Source: Pelagibacteraceae bacterium (lineage in GTDB: Bacteria > Pseudomonadota > Alphaproteobacteria > Pelagibacterales > Pelagibacteraceae). From it: DNA of 8,859 nucleotides. Position 1 is the first letter of the stretch. Each line of letters begins with the position of its first letter. Shown one piece after another: positions 1 through 6,180 of this stretch. A program made the translations under genes and the position numbers. Below the pieces are notes generated by a model, which saw only the letters and a list, made by a program, of their open reading frames with translations, had not been told where the DNA came from and did not search any database. The DNA is taken from the NCBI GenBank assembly GCA_016764285.1, contig JAESSC010000037.1:2466-11324 (forward strand), written 5' to 3'.

Positions 1-1046
1 CCAAAACCTCTGAAGGCCGTTGATGAAGATGTGTTTGTTTTACAAAGATAATTTTCGACAGACACATTTGATAAATAGTAGGCATTATCAATGTGCAACA
101 AAGCTCTAGAATTAATTGCACCAGACAGATCTGGTGAAATTCCACATCTTGCTGCAAGTTTTATTTTTAAACCTTCGATAACTCCAAGCTCGTCGTAACC
201 AACTTCATATTCTGAATAAAAATCATGCCTTTTTCCAGTAATAATTATATCATCATCCCTATCCATTCTAAGTTTTACAGGAAGTTTAGTTTTTTTTGTT
301 AAAAGTGTGCAAATAGCAGCAAAGATAAAGGACTGAGTTTCTTTTCCCCCAAATCCACCACCAATTCTTCTAACGACCACTGTAATGGTATTACTTTTTT
401 GATTTAACATTTTTGCTATAATTTGTTGGGTTTCACTAGGATGTTGCGTGCTAGAGTACACTTTAAAATCATTGTCTTCTTGAGGTATTACAAATGCAAC
501 TTGTCCTTCGAGAGCAAAATGTTCTTGGCTACCCGTGGTAAATTCACCTTTCAAACTATTAGTTGCTTTACGAATTTTTGTTACAGGATCTCCTTTTTTA
601 ATAGTTTGTCCTTTTAGAACAAATAATTTTTTCTTTAACGCATCTTTAATTTCAACAATTGGTTTTAGGGTTTTGTAACTAATTTTTGCTTGTAAGACGG
701 CTTTTCTTGCAAGTTCAGTTGATTTGGCTGCAACGGCAAATAATGGTTGACCAAAATATTCAACTTTTTTTGTCGGAAAAATTGGATCACCGTCATAAAC
801 AGGCCCCACATCATTTCTGCCTGGAATATCTTGGCTAGTAACAACTGCAACAACACCTTCACTTTTTATCACTTTTTTAAGATCGATTTTTTTAATAATT
901 GCATGAGATTTTTTTGCCCATCCAATAGCCCCATATAAAGTTCCCTCTGGTTCAGAAATATCATCTGTGTAATGAGCATAGCCACTCACATGTTTTGCTC
1001 CACTTTCATGTGGTCTTTTTTCTTGAATAAAAATTTCTTTAATCAT
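1..1046 (-). CDS. xdhB: Xanthine dehydrogenase, molybdopterin-binding subunit XdhB (partial, N-terminal 348 residues)
   Basis: Catalytic large subunit of xanthine dehydrogenase, which hydroxylates hypoxanthine to xanthine and xanthine to urate at a molybdenum cofactor. The ATG lies one base after the xdhA stop, and the frame is open to the left edge, so the C-terminal half is missing here. Visible family motifs are GSQEHFALEGQ (Gln174), SSTQ (Gln201, where bovine Gln767 falls), GGGFGGKET (Glu236, matching bovine Glu802), INSRALLHIDN (Arg314, matching Arg880) and STAFRGF at the very edge (Arg346, matching Arg912). The 78- and 110-residue spacings from the glutamate equal those I recall for the bovine enzyme, so the purine-binding residues are intact and this is xanthine dehydrogenase rather than a generic aldehyde or CO dehydrogenase. 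Usual length is about 770-790 residues. An xdhC cofactor-loading gene would be expected further left; this cannot be seen. Confidence 0.95.
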   Translation of the reverse strand, partial: MIKEIFIQEKRPHESGAKHVSGYAHYTDDISEPEGTLYGAIGWAKKSHAIIKKIDLKKVIKSEGVVAVVTSQDIPGRNDVGPVYDGDPIFPTKKVEYFGQPLFAVAAKSTELARKAVLQAKISYKTLKPIVEIKDALKKKLFVLKGQTIKKGDPVTKIRKATNSLKGEFTTGSQEHFALEGQVAFVIPQEDNDFKVYSSTQHPSETQQIIAKMLNQKSNTITVVVRRIGGGFGGKETQSFIFAAICTLLTKKTKLPVKLRMDRDDDIIITGKRHDFYSEYEVGYDELGVIEGLKIKLAARCGISPDLSGAINSRALLHIDNAYYLSNVSVENYLCKTNTSSSTAFRGF

Positions 1047-1047
1047 T

Positions 1048-2487
1048 TTAATTATTTACCCTTATTAATTTTTTTTGTGTAATTTCTAAAAAACACTTAT
1101 GAAGCAAATTTTTAGCCACCTCCATACGATATTTTCTGCTAGCTCTCATATCGCTAATAGGTTTAAAATCTTTTTCTAAAGCTTCTTGAGCTTTATTAAT
1201 AATTTGTTCTGTTATTAAGGAATGTAAGAGTATTTTTTCACAATATTTTGCTCTTTTAGGAATTGATGCCATGCCTCCGTATGCAATTCTTATATTTTTG
1301 ATTTTTTTATTTATCACTTCAAGATTAAATGAAGCACAAACAGATGAAATATCATCATCAAATCTTTTTGAAATCTTATAGGCCTTAAAAATATTTTTTG
1401 GAAATAAGGGAATTCTTATTGAATCAATAAATTGGCCTTTTTTTAATTTAGTTTTACGATAATCAATAAAAAAATCGTTTAAAGGTACTATCTTTGTTTT
1501 CTTTATACTCTTTAAAACCACCTTTGCATCAAGTGACAATAGTAGAGGCAGAGTGTCGCCTATAGGTGATGCTGTGGCGATATTACCCGCGACTGTTGCC
1601 ACATTTCTTATTTGTACCGATCCATAACGTTTTAAAATATTGGTAAAATCAGGATAGTATTTTTCTATATAAGATTCTAATTCAATTAAAGAGGTTGTTG
1701 CACCTACTTCAATATAGTTGTTGTTATTTCTTATATAATTTAATTCATTAATTGAATTCATATATATTACAGAATTGATATCTTTTCTTTCTTTAGTAAC
1801 AACTAAAGATAAATCTGTACCACCACTGAGTAGATGTGAATTAATATTTTTTTTAAGAATCTTTTTTAATTCTTGAACGTATCTCGGAGCAAAATATCTC
1901 TTATCTTTTTTGTAAATAACAATACTTTCATCTTTAATTTTCTTTAATAAGGTAATTGTATTTTGCTTGTTTTTAGTAAAGTGATCAATTTTATTTTTAC
2001 TATTTAAACTGTTTGCAGCTTTAATTATAGGTTTGTACCCAGTGCATCGACAAAGGTTTCCTGCAATAGAATCTTTGATTATATTATCTTTAAATTTAGA
2101 ATGATTTTTAAACATTGCAAATAACGACATAACAAAACCTGGTGTACAAAACCCACATTGTGAACCGTGATAATTGACCATAGCTTCTTGTACTGGATGC
2201 AATGAGCCGTTTTTGGAAACTAAATCTTCAACAAGTATAAGTTGCTTTCCTTGCAGTGTGGGTAAAAACATAATGCAAGAATTTACAGCGCTATAATTTA
2301 TTTTATTATTTTTTAACTCTCCTAGTACAACTGTACACGCGCCACAACCACCTTCTGCACAACCTTCCTTGGTGCCAGTTTTTTTTAGATTTGTTCTTAT
2401 GTAATTGAGTAAAATTTCATTAGGATCTGGATTTTCAACTTCTACAATTTGATCTTCATGAACAAACTTAATGATATTAGAGCTCAT
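1048..2487 (-). CDS. xdhA: Xanthine dehydrogenase, iron-sulfur and FAD subunit XdhA
   Basis: Electron-transfer subunit of xanthine dehydrogenase, passing electrons from the molybdenum centre through two 2Fe-2S clusters to FAD. It has 479 residues, close to the two-subunit Rhodobacter type. Domain order: plant-type ferredoxin fold with Cys43, Cys48, Cys51 and Cys71 (EGCAEGGCGACT); helical 2Fe-2S domain with Cys111, Cys114, Cys146 and Cys148 (QCGFCTPG, NLCRCTGY); a charged linker at about 160-195; FAD domain with SGGTDLS at 221-227 and IRNVATVAGN at 293-302; and a C-terminal flavoprotein domain (IAYGGMASIPKRA). I start at ATG 2487, whose A is the last base of the hydrolase stop (TGATG) and which has GAGG six bases upstream. 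A longer frame from TTG 2517 is possible but has no such support. The stop is one base before xdhB, implying coupled translation. Confidence 0.95.
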   Translation of the reverse strand: MSSNIIKFVHEDQIVEVENPDPNEILLNYIRTNLKKTGTKEGCAEGGCGACTVVLGELKNNKINYSAVNSCIMFLPTLQGKQLILVEDLVSKNGSLHPVQEAMVNYHGSQCGFCTPGFVMSLFAMFKNHSKFKDNIIKDSIAGNLCRCTGYKPIIKAANSLNSKNKIDHFTKNKQNTITLLKKIKDESIVIYKKDKRYFAPRYVQELKKILKKNINSHLLSGGTDLSLVVTKERKDINSVIYMNSINELNYIRNNNNYIEVGATTSLIELESYIEKYYPDFTNILKRYGSVQIRNVATVAGNIATASPIGDTLPLLLSLDAKVVLKSIKKTKIVPLNDFFIDYRKTKLKKGQFIDSIRIPLFPKNIFKAYKISKRFDDDISSVCASFNLEVINKKIKNIRIAYGGMASIPKRAKYCEKILLHSLITEQIINKAQEALEKDFKPISDMRASRKYRMEVAKNLLHKCFLEITQKKLIRVNN

Positions 2488-2834
2488 CAACTCCCTCGAT
2501 AGGTCGAATAACTCCAAGGGCTGACAAGTAAAGGTACATGATAATGTTCTTTGGGATTTGATATTCCGAACCTAATTACAACTTCATTTAAAAAAGGTGT
2601 TTTTGGTAAATCAGTCATCTTTTTAAAATAATCTCCAACAAAGAATACAAGTTCATACTGACCTTCTTTAAAATCAGTTCCATCGACCAAAGGTTTATCT
2701 GATCGGCCATTATTATTTAATATGATAGAGTTAAGTTTTGTCCTGTTTCCTGAAACAAAGTAAACATCTACTTTAACTCCTTTCGCGGGTTTTCCAGAAA
2801 AAGTATCCAGGCAATGTGTGGTTAATTTTGTCAT
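2487..2834 (-). CDS. hiuH: 5-hydroxyisourate hydrolase (transthyretin-like)
   Basis: Hydrolyses 5-hydroxyisourate, the unstable product of urate oxidation, to OHCU. It has 115 residues, the normal size for bacterial cytoplasmic forms, with no signal peptide. Signatures: N-terminal TTHCLDTFSGKPA with His7; Arg44 in NNNGRSDKPL; an EHYHVPLLVSP block with His97 and His99; and the diagnostic C-terminal tetrapeptide YRGS. These are the active-site elements that separate the enzyme from hormone-carrying transthyretin. It is first in the minus-strand operon with xdhA and xdhB and shares one base with the xdhA start. It diverges from uraD, the next enzyme in the pathway, across 25 bases. A TATAAT box ends five bases before the ATG, so the transcript may have almost no leader. 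Confidence 0.95.
   Translation of the reverse strand: MTKLTTHCLDTFSGKPAKGVKVDVYFVSGNRTKLNSIILNNNGRSDKPLVDGTDFKEGQYELVFFVGDYFKKMTDLPKTPFLNEVVIRFGISNPKEHYHVPLLVSPWSYSTYRGS
2491..2497 (-). promoter_or_regulatory. Ribosome binding site for xdhA (GAGGGAG)
   Basis: On the minus strand GAGGGAG precedes the ATG at 2487, with GAGG (2494-2497) six bases from it. It lies inside the last codons of the upstream hydrolase gene. It is one of the few clear Shine-Dalgarno matches in the window, and it decides for the 479-residue start over the TTG ten codons upstream. Confidence 0.6.
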
Positions 2835-2856
2835 AAGATATTATATAAACTAAATA
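2828..2856 (+). promoter_or_regulatory. Possible promoter of uraD
   Basis: TTGTCA at 2828-2833 matches the -35 consensus in five of six positions and is followed 17 bases later by TAAATA (2851-2856), a poor -10. TATAAA at 2844-2849 is a better -10 but has no good -35. A promoter for uraD must lie in or near this 25-base gap, but which elements are used is uncertain. Confidence 0.25.
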
Positions 2857-2867
2857 AGTATGATCAA
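2840..2867 (-). promoter_or_regulatory. Predicted sigma70-type promoter of the hiuH-xdhA-xdhB operon
   Basis: On the minus strand TTGATC (2867-2862), a 16-base spacer and a perfect TATAAT (2845-2840) are followed by five bases and then the hiuH ATG. With a start site 6-8 bases after the -10 box, transcription would begin at or next to the start codon, which suggests a leaderless message; no Shine-Dalgarno is present. The -35 box lies over the first codons of uraD. This is a prediction from consensus only, and AT-rich DNA gives chance TATAAT matches. Confidence 0.5.
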
Positions 2868-3363
2868 TAAAATTAATAAATTGTCTAAAAGTGAATTTAT
2901 TAAAGTTTTCACTAATATATTCGAAAATGCAAGTTGGATTGCAGAAGAACTATACAATCAAAAACCTTTCGATAATTTTGAAGAATTATCCTCAAAAATA
3001 CTTGATATTTTTGAAACTACTACAAGGGATAAACAATTAAAAATTCTTAATGCTCATCCAGATCTAGCAAATAAAACAAAAATAAGTTTACTAACTCCAG
3101 ACTCTTTAAAAGAACAAACTAGTGCAGGATTAGATCAGTGTACCGAAGAAGAATTTAGTGAATTTAAAAAACTTAATGACACTTATAAGAAATTTGGTTT
3201 TCCTTTTATTCTAGCTGTAAAGGAAAAAACTAAAATTGAGATTTTGAATAATTTTAGAAAAAGAATTTCTTCTGATCCAGAAATAGAATTCGATGAAGCT
3301 GTTAAACAAGTAAAACAAATTGCCAGTCTGCGTTTAAAAGAATTAAATAATAAAGGTCTTTAA
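2860..3363 (+). CDS. uraD: OHCU decarboxylase (2-oxo-4-hydroxy-4-carboxy-5-ureidoimidazoline decarboxylase)
   Basis: Decarboxylates OHCU, the hydrolase product, to (S)-allantoin. It has 167 residues, standard for the single-domain enzyme. Motifs: NAHPDLA with the catalytic His66-Pro67; Glu85 just before TSAGLDQ at 87-93; FKKLNDTYKKFGFPFILAV at 102-120, the family's most conserved block; and Arg158 in IASLRLKEL near the C-terminus. No signal peptide or membrane segment is present. It is transcribed alone, divergently from hiuH-xdhA-xdhB, and its stop overlaps the stop of the convergent glycosylase gene by four bases. The ATG has no Shine-Dalgarno. Pairing with hiuH and xanthine dehydrogenase fixes its role in urate breakdown. 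Confidence 0.95.
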   Translation: MINKINKLSKSEFIKVFTNIFENASWIAEELYNQKPFDNFEELSSKILDIFETTTRDKQLKILNAHPDLANKTKISLLTPDSLKEQTSAGLDQCTEEEFSEFKKLNDTYKKFGFPFILAVKEKTKIEILNNFRKRISSDPEIEFDEAVKQVKQIASLRLKELNNKGL

Positions 3364-3986
3364 TATTCAACATCAGTTGGATCAATTGATCTCCACATAT
3401 ACCAAGTAAATACAGTTCGATAACCAGCGTGCAGCCTAGAAATTTTATCTAAAAATCTTTTGCTTGGAGGGTAAGATGTTTTGTAATTCTTAGAAATTGC
3501 TCGAAGCAAACCAATATCTTGGATGGGGAATATATCTGGTCTATTTAAATTAAACATGAGAAACATTTCAGCACTCCAAACGCCCAAACCTTTCAGTTTG
3601 GTGATATAATTAATAGCCTCTTCATCATTCATTTTTTTTAGTTCTCTAACACTAAAAGATTTATTTCTAAAATTTCTAGCGATATTTTTTAAATAACTAA
3701 CTTTTTGATGGGATAAACCTGCGCTTTTCAAAGTACGTGAAGATAATTTTAATACCGTATTAGGAATAATACATTTTTTGCATTTTCTTTCAAACTTAGA
3801 CCAAATTGAGTTTGCTGCTTTTGTTGAAATTTGTTGTCCCACAATAGTGCGGCATAATGAAAAAAATGGATTATTTCTAGTGGTTAAAAAACCTTTTTTA
3901 TATTTTTTTATTACTCCTCTTAAAACTGGATCTCTTTTAGATAATATTCTTTTCGCCTTGTGCCAGTAAACTGGAAAATGTTTCAT
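3360..3986 (-). CDS. DNA-3-methyladenine glycosylase II (AlkA-like, HhH-GPD family)
   Basis: Base-excision repair glycosylase that removes alkylated purines. It has 208 residues, matching the short single-domain bacterial form without the N-terminal domain of E. coli AlkA (282 residues). Seen: TIVGQQISTKAA at 47-58, typical of the family's first conserved helix; the helix-hairpin-helix KLKGLGVWSAEMF at 130-142; and FPIQDIGLLRA at 153-163 with the catalytic Asp157. No four-cysteine cluster follows, so it is not an EndoIII/MutY type with an iron-sulfur cluster. The ATG overlaps the exporter stop as ATGA, implying coupled translation. The stop lies in the TTAA shared with uraD. Exact substrate range (3-methyladenine versus wider) cannot be read from sequence. 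Confidence 0.9.
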   Translation of the reverse strand: MKHFPVYWHKAKRILSKRDPVLRGVIKKYKKGFLTTRNNPFFSLCRTIVGQQISTKAANSIWSKFERKCKKCIIPNTVLKLSSRTLKSAGLSHQKVSYLKNIARNFRNKSFSVRELKKMNDEEAINYITKLKGLGVWSAEMFLMFNLNRPDIFPIQDIGLLRAISKNYKTSYPPSKRFLDKISRLHAGYRTVFTWYMWRSIDPTDVEY

Positions 3987-4876
3987 TGTTGCCTAGGCAA
4001 AGTGGTAATAGGTCTTTTTAACTGGTATTCTCTGACAAATATTATAGCAGAAGAAATGACGATTAGGCCAGCGCCAGACAAAGTATAAATAGTTGGCGAT
4101 TCCTGGAACAAAAAATAACCAAACACAATGGCAAAGACGAGCGATAAATATTTTAAAGGCGTTGTTAGAGAAACTTCAGCTTTTTGGTAGGCGGCGGTAA
4201 GCAGGAGATTAGCAATCGAGCCAAAGAACCCAATTAAAATTAATAGACCTAAGTCATAACTGGTAGGTATTTTCCAATTACCAAGTGGCAAAGTAAAAAG
4301 ACCAAAAATTGCTGAACAAATAGAAAAATAAAAAGCAATTAAATAAACAGGTTCACCAACAAGTGTTAGCTTTCTAATCAATATAGACACACCAGCAAAT
4401 CCTAGAGTAAATATTACTGGATAAATATAATAAAAATTTAAATTATCAAATCCTGGCTTTGAAATTATAAGAACTCCAACAAATCCGAGTCCTACTGCAA
4501 TCCAACGTTTTGCTCTTATTTTTTCACCTAAAAATAAAATTGAAAATATAACAACCCAAATTGGACCCGAAAAAGCTAGGCTCGTAACTTCAGATAATTG
4601 AAGATTTCGAAGACCTACAAAAATGGCGTACATGGCGATGGCGCCGATGAAACTTCTGAAAAAATGGTATCCTGGATATTTTGTTTTATAGAAATTTTTT
4701 AGTTTTTTTTTAGGTATTAAAAAAAATATTGGAATAAGGCCAAATATAGCTCTACAAAACATAACCTGACCCACATCATATTCGTCAGTTATTTTTATCA
4801 AAATATCCATCAGAGAAAAAAATAAAACTGAAAGAATCATATAGATTCCTCCCAAGTGATTTTGGTTTTTGATCAT
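3983..4876 (-). CDS. EamA/DMT-family membrane transporter (probable metabolite exporter)
   Basis: Inner-membrane protein of the drug/metabolite transporter superfamily, 297 residues from this start. About ten hydrophobic helices form two EamA repeats. The first begins near MILSVLFFSLMD; the repeat hallmarks LAFSGPIWVVIFSILFLGE (helix 4) and TTPLKYLSLVFAIVFGYFLF (helix 9) are both clear. The C-terminus is short and basic. Substrate is unknown; family members export amino acids, nucleobases or drugs, and the purine genes nearby are not enough to assign one. Start is uncertain: ATG 4876 keeps the polar stretch and glycine before helix 1; ATG 4840 has a much better Shine-Dalgarno but trims helix 1; ATG 4903 is also open. 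A TTG start at 5020 would run 100 bases into msrA and is unlikely. The gene is coupled to the glycosylase by ATGA. Confidence 0.85.
   Translation of the reverse strand: MIKNQNHLGGIYMILSVLFFSLMDILIKITDEYDVGQVMFCRAIFGLIPIFFLIPKKKLKNFYKTKYPGYHFFRSFIGAIAMYAIFVGLRNLQLSEVTSLAFSGPIWVVIFSILFLGEKIRAKRWIAVGLGFVGVLIISKPGFDNLNFYYIYPVIFTLGFAGVSILIRKLTLVGEPVYLIAFYFSICSAIFGLFTLPLGNWKIPTSYDLGLLILIGFFGSIANLLLTAAYQKAEVSLTTPLKYLSLVFAIVFGYFLFQESPTIYTLSGAGLIVISSAIIFVREYQLKRPITTLPRQQ
4848..4853 (-). promoter_or_regulatory. Strong Shine-Dalgarno (GGGAGG) before the alternative exporter start
   Basis: On the minus strand GGGAGG stands seven bases before ATG 4840, ideal spacing in a genome where most genes lack such a site. 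If used, the exporter is 285 residues and starts directly in helix 1. The same bases encode Leu-Gly-Gly in the longer frame, so the match could be coding coincidence. Confidence 0.4.
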
Positions 4877-4897
4877 TCGGATATTTTGATTTATATT
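4869..4897 (+). promoter_or_regulatory. Predicted sigma70-type promoter of the msrA operon
   Basis: TTGATC at 4869-4874, a 17-base spacer and TATATT at 4892-4897 (five of six to TATAAT) lie 22 bases before the msrA ATG, giving a leader of about 15 bases. The -35 hexamer is the same TTGATC seen before hiuH. It overlaps the ATG at 4876 of the divergent exporter gene. No operator or attenuator is visible. Confidence 0.5.
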
Positions 4898-4919
4898 TAT
4901 CATCAAATTAAAAAATTTT

Positions 4920-5369
4920 ATGCAAAAATTTATAGGTGGTATTGGTTGCTTTTGGGATGAGACAAAATATAAGGGGATCCCTGGCGTTATCTCTACTGAA
5001 TGTGGATATTGTGGAGGCAAAAGCCCAACAGTAAGTTATGAACAAGTTTGCGGTGGAAACACTGAACACATAGAAGTTGTGAAGGTTGAATTTAATCCAA
5101 AAATACTTTCTTACGAAGAAGTAGCTAGATTATTTTTTAAATTTCATGATCCAACTACACCAAATCGTCAAGGACCGAATGTCGGATATCAGTACCGTTC
5201 AGAAATATTTTACAATACCGATAAGGAAAAAGAGATTGCTGAAAAAGTTTTAAACGAAATAAACAAAAAATTGGATGGAAAAGTAGTTACAAAAATATCA
5301 AAAGAAAAAAATTATTGCAAAGCTGAAGAATATCACCAAAAGTATTTTCAAAAAAAATCTGAAAAATGA
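4920..5369 (+). CDS. msrA: Peptide-methionine (S)-S-oxide reductase MsrA
   Basis: Reduces the S epimer of methionine sulfoxide in proteins and free methionine, repairing oxidative damage; cytoplasmic, as no signal peptide is present. It has 149 residues, slightly shorter than many MsrAs. The catalytic Cys10 lies in GGIGCFWDE (the usual form is GGCFWG), followed by TECGYCGG, VCGGNTEHIEVV, the strongly conserved HDPTTPNRQGPNVGYQYRS at 76-94, and AEEYHQKYF at 135-143. The C-terminal tail with resolving cysteines found in the E. coli enzyme is absent; Cys28, Cys31, Cys44 or Cys133 may serve instead. It is first in the right-hand operon, and its stop overlaps the next ATG by four bases (ATGA). It is divergent from the exporter gene. 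Confidence 0.93.
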   Translation: MQKFIGGIGCFWDETKYKGIPGVISTECGYCGGKSPTVSYEQVCGGNTEHIEVVKVEFNPKILSYEEVARLFFKFHDPTTPNRQGPNVGYQYRSEIFYNTDKEKEIAEKVLNEINKKLDGKVVTKISKEKNYCKAEEYHQKYFQKKSEK

Positions 5370-6180
5370 CTTTAGTTTCAACTGAGTGGCTTAATGATAA
5401 CTTAAGCAAGGTTAAAATACTTGATGCTTCCTGGCACCTTTCGACTGATAGAAATGGATTTAACGAGTATCAAAAACAACACATAGAAAATGCTATTTTC
5501 TTTGATTTAGACAAATATTCTAATCAACGAAAAGATTTACCTCATAACCATTTTCTTCCAGAAAAAAAGAATGGGAAGCAACACTTTCAAAAAATGGCAT
5601 ATCAAATAATGATAGGGTAATTATTTATGATAACAGTGACTTAATTAGTAGTTGCAGATGTTGGTTTCAGTTTATTTATTTTGGCCATTCATTAAATTTA
5701 GTTTCTATTTTAAATGGAGGTTTTAAAAAATGGAAATTAGAAAATAGAAAAGTTACCGATCAAGAGACAAAAGCCATACCAACAAAATATTTAGCTAAAG
5801 AAAATAAACGTTTGATAAAAAATAAATCTGAAATCGATGTGAACATTGAAAAAAAAGAATTTGCTTTAATTGATGCACGAAGTAAAAATCGATTTTTGGG
5901 TCTAGCGCTCGAACCAAGACCAAACGTAAGAAGTGGGTCAATTGAAAATTCAAAATGTCTGCCATTCTCAGAATGTATAAATCCTAAAGACAATACTTTT
6001 TTAAATAAAAAAATTTTAGAGAAAAAATTTAAATCTCTCGGAATAGTTAATAATAATGTTGTTTTTAGTTGCGGTTCCTCCGTGACTGCATCAGTATTAG
6101 GGGTTGCTTATTCTTTGATAAATAATAAATATATGCCAATTATTTATGTCGGTTCATGGAGTGAATATGGAAAAGAATAA
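5366..6180 (+). pseudogene. 3-mercaptopyruvate/thiosulfate sulfurtransferase (two rhodanese domains), frameshifted
   Basis: Two-domain rhodanese of the SseA type, transferring sulfur from mercaptopyruvate or thiosulfate to thiols or cyanide. As given, the first frame stops at 5620 after 84 residues. Moving to the -1 frame at the A7 run 5562-5568 (GAA AAA, then AAA GAA TGG) restores one 271-residue protein without further stops, near the usual 280. N-terminal domain: STEWLNDNL, LDASWHLS, HIENAIFFDLDKYS, then VIIYDNSD and ILNGGFKKW in the second frame. C-terminal domain: LIDARSKNRFLG, EPRPNVRSGSIENSK, and the active loop CGSSVTAS with the catalytic Cys236 (6070-6072), ending YVGSWSEYG. It overlaps msrA by four bases and abuts the adaptor ATG. 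Causes could be a one-base loss (real or a homopolymer read error) or programmed slippage; a read error seems likeliest because the downstream half looks fully conserved. Confidence 0.85.
5563..5569 (+). other. In-phase A AAA AAG slippery heptamer at the frame change
   Basis: Read in the upstream frame the codons are GAA AAA AAG, so the seven bases form A AAA AAG, the heptamer used for -1 slippage in E. coli dnaX. A -1 shift here gives exactly the reading that rejoins the sulfurtransferase. A weak five-pair stem (GGAAG 5574-5578, CTTTC 5584-5588, loop of five, one G-U) starts four bases downstream. No Shine-Dalgarno-like stimulator is visible upstream. Confidence 0.35.

Noticed and set aside
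423..938. Small open frames on both strands within xdhB
   Set aside because: They are out-of-frame shadows of the conserved molybdopterin subunit; translations are low-complexity with no family resemblance.
2488..2517. Ten-residue extension of XdhA from TTG 2517
   Set aside because: The ATG at 2487 shares a base with the upstream stop and has GAGG at six bases; the extra residues do not resemble a ferredoxin-domain N-terminus.
3584..3601. Six-pair hairpin (CCAAAC / GTTTGG) as a terminator
   Set aside because: It lies in the helix-hairpin-helix coding region of the glycosylase, about 220 bases from the gene end, and is not followed by a T-run on either strand.
3989..4000. Perfect 12-base palindrome TTGCCTAGGCAA as an operator
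   Set aside because: It sits inside the last codons of the exporter, just before the glycosylase ATG. A single 12-base palindrome without a partner site or promoter is weak evidence; it could at most affect coupled translation.
4877..5020. N-terminal extension of the exporter to a TTG at 5020
   Set aside because: It would add a non-membrane, proline-rich stretch antisense to the conserved start of msrA, uses a TTG with no ribosome site, and overlaps msrA by 100 bases. Internal ATGs fit the family better.
5812..6180. Separate small gene starting at TTG 5812
   Set aside because: The frame is open upstream to the A7 run and encodes the rest of the sulfurtransferase N-terminal domain; the TTG is an internal leucine codon.
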